Shown here: positions 10,401-22,790 of the stretch, in pieces
Layout: each line of letters starts with the position of its first letter
Position numbering within the stretch: position 1 is the stretch's first letter
Origin: Paramacrobiotus metropolitanus
Taxonomy: Eukaryota; Tardigrada; Eutardigrada; Parachela; Macrobiotidae
NCBI RefSeq assembly: GCF_019649055.1
Contig: NW_026570221.1
Location: 1 to 64,000 of the forward strand
Direction: 5' to 3'
DNA length: 64,000 nt
The notes under the pieces: generated by a model
Databases searched by the model: none
What the model saw: the letters and a program-made list of their open reading frames with translations, nothing else
Told to the model about the DNA's origin: nothing
Program-made: the position numbers and the translations under genes

Positions 10401-11016
10401 CGAGACCTCTATCGACCTCGGGACATTTTTCAGAGCAAATCTGACCTCGGGCTAATTTCAGCGCATTTTTCTGATATAGAAACTATTTTTCAAACAGTTT
10501 TTGGAAGAAAAAGTTTCTGACTGCCGGGGACCCGTACGCCCCCATTTCCTTGGGCGGTTGCAATGGCGCCACAAATAACGATTTGATTTTTGCGCCTTAC
10601 ACACTTTTCTTTGGATGAATTGATATCGCTGAATCTGAAATGTTGTCAGAAAAACTGTATCAGTTACCTGAAGGAAAACTTTTTTGTGCTCTAAAATTTT
10701 TGCGCAGATTTTGCAGAATTTCAATTTTATCGAAAAAGTTTCATTTGATTTGGCTCAAACAGTTTATCTGACAACATATTTATAATCAGCGATACCAATT
10801 CACCTGAAAAAGTGTTTAAATGCAAAAATAAAATGTTTGTTAGTGGCGCCATTGCAACCGCCCCAGGTAATTGGGGGCGCACGGGGCCCCGGCAGTCAGA
10901 AATGCTTTCTCTAAAAAAACTGTTTAGTTTCTCCATCAGAAAAATGCCCTGAAAATTATCCCGAAGTCAGATTTGCTCTAAAACAAATACGTATCCCGAG
11001 GTCGACAGGGGACTCG
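10401..11016. mobile_element. Foldback / MITE with long inverted repeats
   Basis: The ends are mirrored: CGAGACCTCTATCGACCTCG on the left, and CGAGTCCCCTGTCGACCTCG read inward from the right. The symmetry continues inward (TCAGAGCAAATCTGACCTCG, GACTGCCGGGG, GGTTGCAATGGCGCCA and their complements), so the whole element is an imperfect palindrome. It has no gene. The superfamily is unassigned because I could not define a target duplication with certainty. It sits just upstream of the second Ig gene. Confidence 0.75.
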
Positions 11017-11061
11017 TGCAGTCACTGTCAGTAACAGTAATTTCTGTGCAGTCTTAGGAGA

Positions 11062-14000
11062 ATGAGTCATCTTCTCGTCTTGGCTGTCTGCTTGGCCAGC
11101 TGCATCCCGGGCAGTCTCGCCTGCGCCCAGAAGCCGAAGGGAGACGTGGAGATAAGTGAGTTACTGTACAGTTTCGGCAGGTTAGACGCACTGGCAAGTC
11201 TCCCCGGTCCTGCATGGCAGGATCGGGTGCATATTATCTGCGACCTATTTCTTAAAATTAAAATAACCTATTTCTTAAAGAGGTATTTTCAGTATATTAA
11301 ATTTTATGCTTGTCCAAGAACAAGAATATAAAATAGGACTACAAACAAATCAGGGACTTGGAGATCGGAAAAATAAGAAAATTTTGGATAAAACGGTAAG
11401 CGCCATTAGATTCAGCATGTTCCAAACTGTGTCACATCCAATTTATTTCTTTAAAAATTTATTTTTACCCGTACCACCGACGCCGGTTTCGGCAAAGCTG
11501 TACCCGGTACAGCTTTCAAGGTAACCTTGAAAATATAATACCCCAGTCCTGGCAGTAGGCCAAAGTAACTGCTCACCATGAGAGGGAATGTTTCCCCAAG
11601 GCGCATGCAAACTGGCGAGGAATGTTGAAGAAATCGTTTAACAAGAGAGATTTTACGAAGCAGCCGGCCTTTCGATACTGTAATTACACTGTTATGGTCA
11701 GTCAAGCCTGCAGCTAGGCCACTTGAATATTCTGATATCAAACTTATTACTATTTTGCCGAACTCTAATACGTAAAACCTACCGAATTTTGTTACCTCCA
11801 GTACAAAATATTTCTTAAAAGGGTTGACCTTTCATTGCTCCACATCCTAAAATGTTCAAGCATCGCCCTACTCAAGGGACTTCAATTTCACTGTATTGTA
11901 GACAGTGAAGATACAGGCCAGGCTAGAGAACATAAGAAGTTCGCTGCGCGTGCAAATGGAAAGGAGTACTCGTATGTTAACACAGAAGTCTACGAGATAA
12001 AACTCCTTTCAGGGCTTTAAATATGTCAGTACTACTTTGATTGCATCGAAACGCGGCACATTGTGTAGGACATGTAATAGTGCCTATAGACCGATACGAG
12101 TTTCTCCTAAAACTCCTCGGTAGTAAGAATTCTGGAGCCATTTAAAGATATTAGCTAAATGCCCAGCTGAATGGGCATATTGTCGCTTCAATCGGGCTAC
12201 TGGTACAGAATGCCACTGTCTGCGCACACTATCGTACCTAACGCTGAGACTCAGCACAGAAAAACTAGTGCATTTTATGCACATGAAACGTGTAAACAGC
12301 GCATGTTGTAGTTAGACCGACTTAGACGGCTTTAACATAATTGACATTAAATACAGTGGACATTTATAACTGGGTTACAAAATTCCACTATTCTAAGACA
12401 TAGCGTCAGTTTATAATATTGAATAATTCCGCGAGCATTTGCGTTACCACCATGGTTACACCTATGTTATTGATAAGGGATAATCTGGATCACTTCAGTT
12501 TTGTTTTATTTGGAAATGGGATATTCAAGCTGTTTTGGAACCACATTTGCTGGCGAACCGTTCAGCATTACTGACAGGTGCGTAACATTAAAATGAGTAC
12601 AACAACCATAGTTGCACGAAGACAATAAATTCACCATTATTATTAGCAGTCATAGCTAACCCGCGACATCATGTCTTTTCCAGACTATGTGTCGTGGGGA
12701 AAATAAATTCATTCATTCATTAGCAATCATCAACCGTTACAACCATTTGAGGAATTAATAATGTGGAACCAGCACAATACACTCATATCTTATAACACTT
12801 TTTATGGACAGGCTCTGATATTGTTTCTAATGAACAAACAGATTTTATTCGAATAGCAGACTTTCGATTAAGCGAAATATGGCGATTTAAAAACAGCGAG
12901 TGGCGATTAAAAGAGCTCGGTCACTAAAGGGATAATACAAAGCATATGACCTTTCGTTACTGTAAAACGTGCAAAGTCACTTGATTTGATCAAATAATCG
13001 ATCTTAATATTTTGCCGTAATTTACTGAGCCTGCTCTCTCCAGTGAAAAAATTTCGTAAAAGGGCTGGCCTTTCTTTGCCGTTTCAAAGCATGCAGAGGC
13101 TCATAAATGTTTATGTTTATGAGAGCCTCATAAACAGCTGTAAAACTCACTAGGCTCAATGCGCATTGTGTGAATTAGGATTTGGAAGCATTAGAATTCT
13201 GACAAGCAATACTTTTGCAAAATGTGGACATATTTTAAGGATTGTATATTTTATTAAGTTCAAATCGCGACATTACAGTCATAATTCCATTAACTACGGC
13301 CATCATTGCACAGTTAAGAAATAAAAAAACAACCAAAATCAGCATTATCGACCAGTTTGTTCTTGGACATATTGTAATTTTTTAAAAAGTGGACGGCCCG
13401 CTCTGGTTCTAGATTTTCCCCCCGCTCCCGCCTCGAGCATGGGATTACTCGCTAGCGGTTTCCGTGAAAAACCGGGTGCTGGTGTGGCCGTTTTCCGTGG
13501 TTTACGAGCATTGGGTGAAATAAGAGCGTGAAATGAAAAATGTGTACCAAAACTCTCATTACGGACCACCCTTTTTCGAATTTTGCACAAAAATGCACAT
13601 AGCCCTAGGTGTAAAGATCGTTTTGACACCGCACCGAAAACCGGGCATTTGCTTCCATTTTTTGAACAAATTTTGAAGTTAATAAAATTCGTTTTAAAAT
13701 GCACTCTTTTCTCAAACACTCTTATCTCAAACTGCTCGAATATGGGAGGGTCTATCTAAACTACGAAGTAGGCCAAGAACAAGTCAGGAACCGCAGAAAC
13801 TCAGGTATTCCTGCTGCAAACACGAGAAATATTTACAACAGCGCACCCGGACATTTGGGGGAGTAACATTTCGCCGCAACTGAATTTCGCCGCGGGACAT
13901 TTTGACGATGGGACACTTTGGCTTGGGACAATTTGCATTCAGGAATTTTATTTTTTCGATTTACGATAGTTCACCATTTTATTTATACTTACGATATCTC

Positions 14001-16322
14001 GTTAACTTTGCGAAATTTTGACTCAAGACGTCTGGTCGCTGACACTACGCCCCAAAAGAATTTGACTTGACTAATTTTCCGGATTTCTTAGGTTTTTTGG
14101 AAGGTTTTTATTAGGTTTTTTTAGGTTCTTCAAGTTTCTTAGGTTTCGTTTTCTTATTGTTCTTGGCCTTTTGCACTTGGTTGGTTTTCTTAGTCTTTTA
14201 TTAAGTTATTTTTGTGTTCCAGACAGTTTCAATAAGCTTGATAAGAAATTTGTTTGCTAAAAAGGACTTTTCGTCAAAACCGCCTCGCGGCGGAATGTAT
14301 CGGCGTCTACACGGCCTGGTCACGAAATGTCTTTCGGCGTGTTGTCCTTCCGACTTAATTATCCGCGACTAAGCCTCGCGCCTCGAGGATGACCATGCGG
14401 CAAAAGGTCTGCGACCTAAAGTCATGCGACTAGTTGTTCTCGGCGAAATGTCGCGCTGCCCAAAATACGAGGAAACTTACCTGTCTTTACGCTAGATATT
14501 AGCAGAGGCGATAGGTATAAGATCCATCAACCAGGCATACTGGCAATGAAAACGCAGGGACCAAATAGTCAAGGGATAAGTGAGAGCTAAAGGTTACCGT
14601 ATTACACTTCGAGACTATCAGAATATTAATATGGATAGTGCACGCCAGTGATTTGGAGGATAACCCGAGGCATAGACAGAAAAGGTCACCAGGAGCTCCT
14701 ATAGCTAAAGCCTCACTCGGAAGAGAGTACCAAAGCAAAACCGTCATGTTAAACACATCAGTGCAAGTCTCTAGTTGTGTAGTCGCGTTCAAAGTTCCTT
14801 GCCTGGGATTTTTCAGAAAACGTGACTGGAAGACGGATCATGACTTGAGTTGTCGACGTAGTATAGCCTTAACCGTAGAAGTAAAGACAATAGAAGTAGT
14901 TGTAGTATAGTAGTACGATGTGGACGGTTGCACACCAGTACACGAGTACACGGTAGACCAGTGCGCTGCCACCTGTTGCGTTTAATATTATTTTTATTCT
15001 GCTTCTTCTCCATTTAGTCAACCAAATTCTGGACGAGGCCAAAGAACGCGGCGGGGCCGGCACCATGTGTCTTCAGGGATATGGGCGTGGTCCAGACTTC
15101 CGGAGGTTTCCCTTGCCAGTGTTGCCGCCGCAGATGGTGATTATCCGAGCGCCCGAGGGCGGCAAACTGCTGGTGCACTGCAACAACACGAACGGCGCGC
15201 AGGTACAGTATGGTGACTGCCCACAGCGATCTGTAGTTTTTTGGTTTAGAGAAAATAGCGATAGTTCCGCATTAATCTATTTGTAGACAGAGCAATTTAG
15301 GCATACAATACATCAAACTATTGTGGGATGTAGAAATATTTTCTCAATATTATAAATGCTGAAATATATTATTTAATTTATTTATTATAAAATTAGATAA
15401 AATGTATCATAATTCGAAGCGCTAAAATTCTTTAACGCAAGAATTACACCAATTACGCAATGAAACTCTCACTAGTTCGATCAATTTTACAGCAGCTACT
15501 GTAAGTTATCCCTTTCCTGCTGATGTTTTAATTTGATCGCCGTAAGCTGTCCCGTATTCTCGTAATGCAGATTTTCTTTGCTCTAAGCATCCTAATATTG
15601 CTATTAGAAATGCTCAACTAATGCTTCTCTCCACGGTCAACGTTTCACAGGTTCCCCAAACAAAGATTCCACCGGCATTCACATACAACGGAAGGCTGGT
15701 TTCTCTGGCCAATCACACACTAGCCGGGATAGTGTCCCAGGAAGTGGTCCACTGTTGTAACGGTACCAGTCAGGAAGACTACGATAAACGGAACAGTTGG
15801 CGAGCAAGCGAATACCAGCGGACCACCGGTGCGTTTAGCATCGTCATGGAGGACTTCAATGACGGCCACAGCGGTGTGTACGAGTGTCTGCACTCCAACG
15901 GCAGCCAACTGGTGGTGACACAGCGTTACTGGGTCAGCGCCATCCGCACCTCCCTCAACCGCCACAACGTCTTCGATCAACCGATGCAGAACCTCACCGT
16001 CCGCAGCGGCCACCGGGCGAAGATGGTCTGCACCGTCCGCTTCAATTTTCTCCCCGGTTCCCTGTTCAACCGCTTCCTATGGCGCAGCAGAGGCCACCTG
16101 TTGATGGCAGAGTCCATGCCGCAGGTGGCCGATAAGACCTCGGCGTGGGAGGGTTTCAACGGGCGCGTCCGTGTAGGCTCTAATGCGCAGTCGCGCTGCC
16201 ATTCCATGCTGAGGATCAGCAGCGTCACGTGGCAAGATGCCGGCCTGTACGAGTGCTGGTTCCGCATCAACGACCGTCTGGACGAGTGGATCATGCAGGA
16301 AGCCTATCTGAACGTCATTTAA
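11062..16322 (+). CDS. Secreted two-Ig-domain protein, copy 2 (three exons)
   Basis: Predicted exons are 11062-11155, 15018-15202 and 15651-16322, about 316 residues. The intron phases (1, then 0) are the same as in copy 1. The signal peptide is MSHLLVLAVCLASCIPGSLA, followed by CAQKPKG. Exon 2 carries LQGYGRGPDFRR and the first Ig cysteine (LLVHCNNTN). Exon 3 has HSGVYEC closing domain 1, then KMVC and DAGLYEC for domain 2. A paired cysteine (VVHCCNGT) replaces the single extra one of copy 1. Intron 1 is ~3.9 kb, much longer than its counterparts, and contains repeat sequence. There is no membrane anchor. It is closest by eye to the copy at 39993. The function is unknown, extracellular binding being inferred only from the fold. 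Confidence 0.85.
12640..12725 (+). repeat. Possible 3' tail of a non-LTR or SINE-like element
   Basis: The string GAAAATAAATTCATTCATTC near 12700 is a short tandem ATTC tail after a TCGTGGGG stretch, as often left at the 3' end of non-LTR or SINE insertions. A similar AAATAAATTCATTC motif is at about 50413. No coding part is attached, so this is tentative. Confidence 0.25.
13850..14470. repeat. Repeat element with TTCGCCGC ends and CTTAGGTTT core
   Basis: The left side has CATTTCGCCGCAACTGAATTTCGCCGCGGGACATTTT and the right side ends with TCGGCGAAATGTCGCGCTG. The middle (14085-14160) is a degenerate run of TTAGGTTT/TTCTTAGG. The same kind of core occurs at 20150-20275, 33690-33745 and 39440-39480. 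It lies in the long first intron of Ig copy 2. It is probably a non-coding mobile element, class unknown. Confidence 0.45.
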
Positions 16323-17030
16323 GCAGCGCCGCGGTGAGGCAGTCGCGTGTACAATTTCTCTGGAATAGTCACTGGTTCTTGTCCAACCTTGTTTACCCTC
16401 AAAAAGGTCATGGTTTTTTCTTGGCACGGCGTGCTAGCAATTTGCTGTCGTTGGACAATGACTACTATATTGTATTCCATTGGCTTTTTCGTTCTGAAGT
16501 GGATTATTGGCCTGGTGTGTTACACCGCCGTAGGCGATGACTGGGTGTGCAATCAGTTAAGGTTAAGAATTAGTTATCATTATTCTTTGCCGAATTTTGC
16601 TGTGTATGCACGGTTTTTGCGTAAACCGGCGTTTGCATGACGGTGCGGAAATTAAACTGCTAAGGAACTAGTAGAAACTGCGTTTACTTCCTCATCTCAG
16701 ATCTCACATAAATCGAGTTTTGATGTATCCGATAGGCGCTAGATGGGTTGACAGAGTTTGGCACTAGTACTTACTACAATACGGAAAGTGTCGTATGTCG
16801 ATATTCTACGCGAGGTGTGCGATGCTCGGCAGTGGGAACTTGGAAGCAGTAGTCGGATCGTGCAGTGCTGCAACTAGGCTTCTTATCGATGCTATTGCTT
16901 GAGATAATTTAAAACTCGAGATAATCAGTGACGGTTTTCGAAAAACACGGTATTCATATCGTCGGTGCAAATTTTGTAAAATATTTAAGAAAAAGTCAAA
17001 AATCTACCATCATTACCATTAATTTTACCA
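16323..17030 (+). repeat. 3' flank shared with other Ig copies
   Basis: The ~500 bp after the stop codon resemble the 3' flank of Ig copy 3 (for example ACTGCGTTTACTT..CTCATCTCA, and GGCGCTAGATG..GTTGACAGAGT). A further block at 16817-17010 (GCTGCAACTAGGCTTCTTAT, CGATGCTATT) recurs on the minus strand at 43140-43360, downstream of Ig copy 4. The family therefore duplicated with its flanks. Confidence 0.6.
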
Positions 17031-18486
17031 ATGACATACCAGGGCATTCCAATTACGCAAATAGAATACCTACAGAGGAATCTATGCTACTGCTTCGCCA
17101 ACGAGGCACCTGATGGCCTTGTCAGAGCAGCAGTCCTTTCGGGGCGTTGAGCCGGGTGGTGACGACCCAGGGAAACCTAAAGGCCACCCAAGACGCAGGT
17201 CTCCGCTCGTATTTCTTCCGCATCACACCCGGGCGCCAGCTGGGACAAGGGCGCGGCGATCTGGGCAGACAGCATGCTGAATTGATGGCTAAACCGTCGC
17301 CTGGCGACAACCAGGATACGATTTTGTTGCTGCAGCCTTCAGAATTTAGGGAGACGTAACTAGGAAGCTAATGGAGAAGACTGGAAGCGGTACATCGACT
17401 TCCACTCGCCAGATGCGGGCGAACGTTTTTTTAAGAAATTGAGTATCTATGCAAATACAACGGGGAAACGCGATTTGTGTAATGGGTACGATCCCCGATC
17501 AAGATAGCATAGAGGAAGTGTTTCTGTTATAAATGCTGTTTCGTTTTGGTACATAGTTTGTACTCGTATCACGATATTTATTAAAGGTTAACCAAAAAGT
17601 TCCTTGTAGCGACGAGAAGCCGGTAGTTGGGGCCTTGGGATGTTACGCTGGCACATACCTTCGCTGAAGCCTGCATAGATCAAACATGATTCTTTCGACT
17701 CCACAACTATCACGGCCAAGTGGATACCCTTGAACAGTATCTGGGCGCTGCCCTTCTATTGGGAGAGCGGTGCGGCTACCCTCGTCAACTGTAACCGGAA
17801 ATGCTTCGTGGTCTTGTGCTGCCGAGATGGCGGACCGCTTCGCTTTCGACGCGCCACAGGACGGCGTTACCTTGAGGGCTGTGGCGACTCTTGTGGGATG
17901 TTCGATGTCACAACGAAGCTAGTGCGCCAACAAAGCCGGATTAACTTGCATTCCATCCGACTTCGTGACGTACGCCCACAGGGAGCTGGTCAGTAAATAC
18001 TTTGGTGAGCTTTGTGAAAAACCTGAATGAGAAAATGGAGCACCTGACGGCCCTCAACAAGGCCCTGACAGAGCAGTTGGTTTAGCTCGTCAGTACGTAG
18101 TCTTCTGTTGCTCATTACTTCCCTGATGCCGGGTGCATCTCAGCCTTTCGGTAACGTGGTAGCGATCGAGAAAACTGTTGAGAAACTGTATGAAAGGGTG
18201 TTTCTGATTGAGTTTGCAGGTGGTAGCCAGTGAAATGGGATGGACGAATGCGTGAAGGAAGACTCCAGTTATGTGAAAACTGTGGATGACAATTTTGGAG
18301 TAACATACTATTAGGAAGACACTCCTAGCTTGAAACAAGCTGGTAAAGTCGGGGAGCCCAAAGAGGATTGTTCCTGCGAAACTCAAAAAAGGACAGCGCG
18401 CTAAGTCACAATCGCCGAACCGTACCACATTCGCAAGCCGTCCTACACTGGCGTTGAAACCAGTCGAGATCTTGATGCTGCTCAGC
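17031..18486. other. Unassigned region, perhaps decayed coding sequence
   Basis: Two short stretches read like helical protein. FVKNLNEKMEHLTALNKALT ends at a stop near 18086, and a related HLMALSEQQS lies near 17105. They sit in interrupted frames without clear splice sites. I cannot name a gene, and this may be noise or an old pseudogene. Confidence 0.25.
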
Positions 18487-18490
18487 TGAA

Positions 18491-18563
18491 CAGGATCATG
18501 ATTTCAATAGTCGCTCTTCACTGCAGTGAAAACTGAAAAGTAATTACTGGAATCATGATCCTG
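18491..18563. repeat. 16-bp inverted repeat
   Basis: CAGGATCATGATTTCA at 18491-18506 pairs with TGGAATCATGATCCTG at 18548-18563 (15 of 16 bases). The spacer is 41 nt. No function is evident. Confidence 0.55.
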
Positions 18564-18683
18564 GGTGCCGTGCATGCAAAAACAACAAAAAGCCTACTTT
18601 CCCGTTATGTCATGGAGACGAACGTTCCGGCTTTTGAATTCCATTCCTCCCTCTTTAGCTCCTGGCGTGCGGAGATCCGTTCA

Positions 18684-18744
18684 TGCCGACGGACCGACTG
18701 ATAGGATGCTCCCAGTGGGATCATCATTAGTCAGTCCGTCGGCA
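18684..18744. repeat. 16-bp inverted repeat
   Basis: TGCCGACGGACCGACT at 18684-18699 pairs with AGTCAGTCCGTCGGCA at 18729-18744 (15 of 16 bases). It lies 120 bp from another hairpin of the same size. Confidence 0.55.
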
Positions 18745-20149
18745 TTTTGCGCGCCGGACACAGTTTCATTGTGGCTGTCGCTGATACTGGGCTTCCCGCG
18801 CAACATGCACACCGGCGAATTTCGTTTCCCGCCGCCCGGCCCATCCTCCTCACGACTGTCAACGCAGGCTTCGTTGGCGGCGTGCCGGAGTCTGTTTTGC
18901 GTTGACGTCAACTTTGTTTTCTCGACATCAGCGTCCAACTGCTGGTACAGTTGTTCAAAGTATATTTCAGTAGCCAACTGGGATTCACCGGTTGCTTACT
19001 GAAACTTACTTTGAACAGGCCAGCCTGCGTTGAACAAATAACTACTCGCGCTATGGGATCCTGCGGCTGCGGATCCCGTGCCGCGATTTATTACTTGTTA
19101 CCTGCGGATCCTGTCGCCCGGGTTCCAACGGACAAATCGGAATCGAATACGACCCTGTTTATGGACAGTCGCCAGCGAGCGACAGTTGGCTAAGTACTGC
19201 ATTTGCATCTGCTTGCGATTTGATGCTGCGAAAACCCTCCAGACAGCGAATTGCAACCCTGACCGAGTATGTCGGGAATAGTTGCGAGAAATCATTGCCA
19301 CTGGAGTGTTAAAGTAAGCGCCAAGAGCTAAGGGCTCGGTCTAATGAGTATAGACCGAGCCCTGTATGGATCCGCGTCAGTGTCCGTATGTGCGCAGGCG
19401 GCCATGAACGGCGCACTGTCCTGTCATGGCGTATATTGCGCTATGCGAGTCAGCCAGTTTACATCCATCGATCAAGGTTGGTGCCATAACCCATGGCCTT
19501 TCAGTGTGGCCAGCATACGTGTGACCTTGTTCTTTTTAAGAAAATTACGACGAAGTACGACTTCCGCCGGAAAGAACGTTTCGATGTACTTGTGGTAAAA
19601 CTACGAATTGGAAAGATGATGCTGAAAAGTTTGTTTGACAACTAATGGCAAGCTTGAGTGAGTTGTTTGGCTGTGGTGCGGTCAAGACTTATCTGTCCTC
19701 ACTGAAATCCAACAAAAACTAAATGTGTAGATTGTGAAGATTTCTGGCTCAGATCAAAAGTCAGCTTCACTAAAACAAAACAACGTTTTCTACAGTACCA
19801 CTGTACCAGTAACAGACGCGGTATCACCTTTTGAATTGCTAAAGAAATATTCTGTCTTAAAAACTCGTGGCGGCGAATCTCGCCTGTTCCGAGCTCAATC
19901 CTCTTTCCGACCTCTATAATCGGCTTCTTGGCAGATTTACCCAAACTCCCGAAACTTTCAAATCCGACAGCAGCAAACTAATGTCGCCATGATAGGAAGT
20001 TGCATTGTCTGACTTTTTCGGCTCCGGCCTGGTCGCAGCTGCCGCTCCGGCCTTTACGCCGGTGTGATCCAAGTAATTGCGGGCGACGGTGTCGACAACG
20101 GTTACACGTTGGGCCCGTTGGTTCCCGGGACGGCTCAGCTCCAGGCTTA
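18745..20149. other. Non-genic stretch
   Basis: A 98-residue minus-strand frame (18681-18977) is rich in charged residues but has no recognisable domain or splice context. Otherwise I see nothing definite. Confidence 0.35.
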
Positions 20150-20275
20150 GGAAACCTAAGAAACTTAGAAAAACCTAAGAAATCTAAGAAAACTAAGAAA
20201 CTTAAGAAACCTAAGAATTATAAGAAACCTAAGAATAACTTGAGAAAAATAGAAGAATAAGCACGAGAAAACAAT
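20150..20275 (+). repeat. Degenerate CCTAAGAAA tract
   Basis: About a dozen imperfect copies of an 8-10 bp unit (CCTAAGAAA, CTTAGAAAAA, CTAAGAAAA) run in tandem. The same tract type appears at 14085-14160 and 33690-33745 (opposite sense) and at 39440-39480. Confidence 0.65.
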
Positions 20276-20758
20276 ATAAGAAACCGTATTCCAGGCCTCG
20301 AAGTAAGTAGTCTAATTTAAGGAATCCAAATTATCCAAGTTAAGTAATCCAAGTTAAGCAATCCAAACATCCCGTCATATGGCCTAAACGGAAACCGTTA
20401 ACAATCCGGACTCTAAACAGTAATATATTGCTGTAAACACTTAACTGTCAATAAAGTCTGGGCTGTACACCGCTTTAGCAGTAGCAAAACAAGACAACAT
20501 TACAGAATATTGTTAAGATGGGGGTACGGATAATAAACTGTCTTTTCCGTGTACTATGTACCGGCGTTCAATTGCACTCTGTACGTTGTACATAAGGGCA
20601 GTATGCGTATAATAGCACAGACCTTGAATCGCTTAAGACGTTTAATTAGGCTGAACCCCGAGGGGCCGTTAAAAATTTGTCACCTCCAACCCAACCAAGC
20701 CAACTAAAAGAGTTTTCACGAGAATTGCTGAAGAGTTTAACAAACCTAACAAAGATGC
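20276..20758. other. Non-genic stretch
   Basis: There is a short local repeat (AATCCAAGTTAAGTAATCCAAG around 20320-20365). No gene is seen. Confidence 0.45.
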
Positions 20759-20950
20759 TTAAGGAAAATGGCCCGGTACATAGTGTCACAAATGGTATAA
20801 ATAAACTAAAACTTTCGCTTTCGCGCACTCCGAAATCACTTCTTTGTAATATTTTGTGTCATTTTAAAGCTAAATAATTTGTATACAGTGTTCTGAAAAC
20901 TGTTTGCGCGCGCAAACATTCGGTTGCGCGAATAAACTTTCCGCGAAGCG
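20759..20950 (+). mobile_element. TTAA MITE, one end retained
   Basis: TTAA at 20759-20762 is followed by GGAAAATGGCCCGGTACATA and then, further in, CTTTCGCTTTCGCGCACTCC and GTTTGCGCGCGC, matching the left arm of the complete MITE at 8142-8811. A matching right end is not found nearby, so this copy is truncated. Confidence 0.65.
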
Positions 20951-22069
20951 CGAAGCCAGCGCTAAGTATACTGCAAGCATGTTTAGGAATTTATAGAACT
21001 TGTTTCAAGAGCCGGGTGGCTTTTGAAATTTTTTGCAGTATATAAGGTATCTACGGTAGGAAAGGTAGTTTTTGTGAAAGGTAATTAGTAGTTGGAGCAA
21101 ATGAGTAAATTGCTAACAAACGAACTTTCCTAACGGCTGCTGTCATGTTTAAATTCCATTGTAACTATGTACTAGCTGTACACTTTTGCTCCGATTATCT
21201 ATCTCGTACAACTCGAGTAGTGACGCATTTCAGCTGCACTTCGATCAGCCGGCGCTGCTGTTTAAGATTATTAATTTTCAATCTGATATACAAAGTATGC
21301 CATCTTTAAGGTTTAATGGTTTAACGTCCGCACACATTTAGGCAAGAGCCCAATTCGAGGCAGCAGACTCTCACAACAAGAACAATTCTCCAGAATTTAC
21401 AGTATTTCAGATCAAGCGTTAAGCAGGATTACTTCAGCGTATTTAAGCACCACAAATCAGTATACCCACTCCCTTGCGAACACATTTGTTGGCCAAATCT
21501 CAAGTTCCAGAATTTGTTTCGCCGTGTCTTTAAACGTATCAATGCGGGCAAACGTGGAAGAGCGTCTATCTCCACGAGCAGGAACGTATACACTCGCAAA
21601 TCTTGTGGAAAACCCTACATTCATCAAGTGGCCTTTCCAATTTCCGGCCCAGTTGCGTTGTTGTAATCGGCGTCAGAAACAATTCTGTATCGGCACTAAC
21701 ATTAAAATAAAATGACACTAAAAAGATGAATAATTCCATGTTGGGAATTTTAACCACAAGTACTCATCTAGTTAAACACACGCTTCCTTACGTGAACACA
21801 CTTTGTGTTACTTGAACACAATTTCTCAGGCCCTGAACCAAAGGCTTTTCGTACGAATTGAAATTCTACTTTATACAATTCGAGTTAAGCATATAATATT
21901 CAGTAGCAAGTTAACTAAAGGGACAGTCAGTTTGAGACAACATGTGCAGTAGCCAGTAAGTGATCATGATGTTGGTGCAAACATGCACAACACTATATGC
22001 AGGATATAAATCTTACGATGCGGGAAATGTTAAGGATGTTTCCATTCCAACAGCGGGCATCATCCAGCC
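20951..22069. other. Non-genic stretch
   Basis: I see no supported exon or repeat; the sequence is AT-rich with short open frames only. Confidence 0.45.
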
Positions 22070-22700
22070 GGATTCCGGGAACCTGCTCGTATGCTGTTGT
22101 CGGCAGCATATGCGGTTGTTAAATCGGGATCATATATTGCCATCACACTGACAGATTTGTCATTGTGACAACAACATAGGCTCCCGCTGCGCTGCGTCAA
22201 CAAATGCACTGCCCAAGGATCACCGGCACACCGACTGCTCGATAACTGGTGTCATACACCCCCGACGTCGAGGACTTGCGGGCTCGCACTATGTGCCGGA
22301 AAATGGTTGACGATGGAGTTGCGACTGAAACTCCGTCGAATCATCCCGGTCGGCGTCCCCGCCTATGTGGTTGCGAAATCGGGAGCCTACATTGTGGCAA
22401 CATTTCTAGATGATAGATCCATCAATGTAACAACAACGTACACTCCCGACGTCAACAAATGCGATGCCCCAAGGATCACCGGCACACCAGTGGCTCGATA
22501 GCTGGTGTTATACACCACCGTCGTCGAGGACTTGCGCGAGGCAGTTCCTGTGGAAACTATATGCAAGCGTTGTATGCCGGCATATGGCTCGCAAGGGAAT
22601 TGCAAATGCAACTCCATCGAAACATCCCGGCCGGCGTCCCGTTAGACTTTTCTGCCCCCTGCGCTTCCGCCGGTTTAGTCGCCTCCGCTCGCGATGCCAC
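22070..22700 (+). repeat. Two to three tandem copies of a ~260-bp unit
   Basis: Shared blocks include AAGGATCACCGGCACACC (22215 and 22474), GGTGT.ATACACC.CCGTCG/ GACGTCGAGGACTTGCG, and CATCCCGG.CGGCGTCCC (22341 and 22625). One frame gives GVPAYVVAKSGAYIVATFLD, which has a faint counterpart one unit earlier. Stops interrupt the frames. This could be the remains of a tandemly duplicated exon or a large-unit satellite. Confidence 0.5.
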
Positions 22701-22734
22701 ATCACTGGGATGCGTCTTCTTTAGCGCGTTTGCC

Positions 22735-22790
22735 GCATTAAGTCCCCAGCACACGATCATCGCGATGGACGTCTGCTGGGGACTTAATGC
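22735..22790. repeat. Perfect 17-bp inverted repeat
   Basis: GCATTAAGTCCCCAGCA at 22735-22751 is the exact reverse complement of 22774-22790, with a 22-nt spacer. It can form a strong hairpin; no role is evident. Confidence 0.65.

Noticed and set aside
18681-18977. 98-residue charged minus-strand frame
   Set aside because: It overlaps an inverted repeat, has no domain or splice support, and is short enough to be chance.
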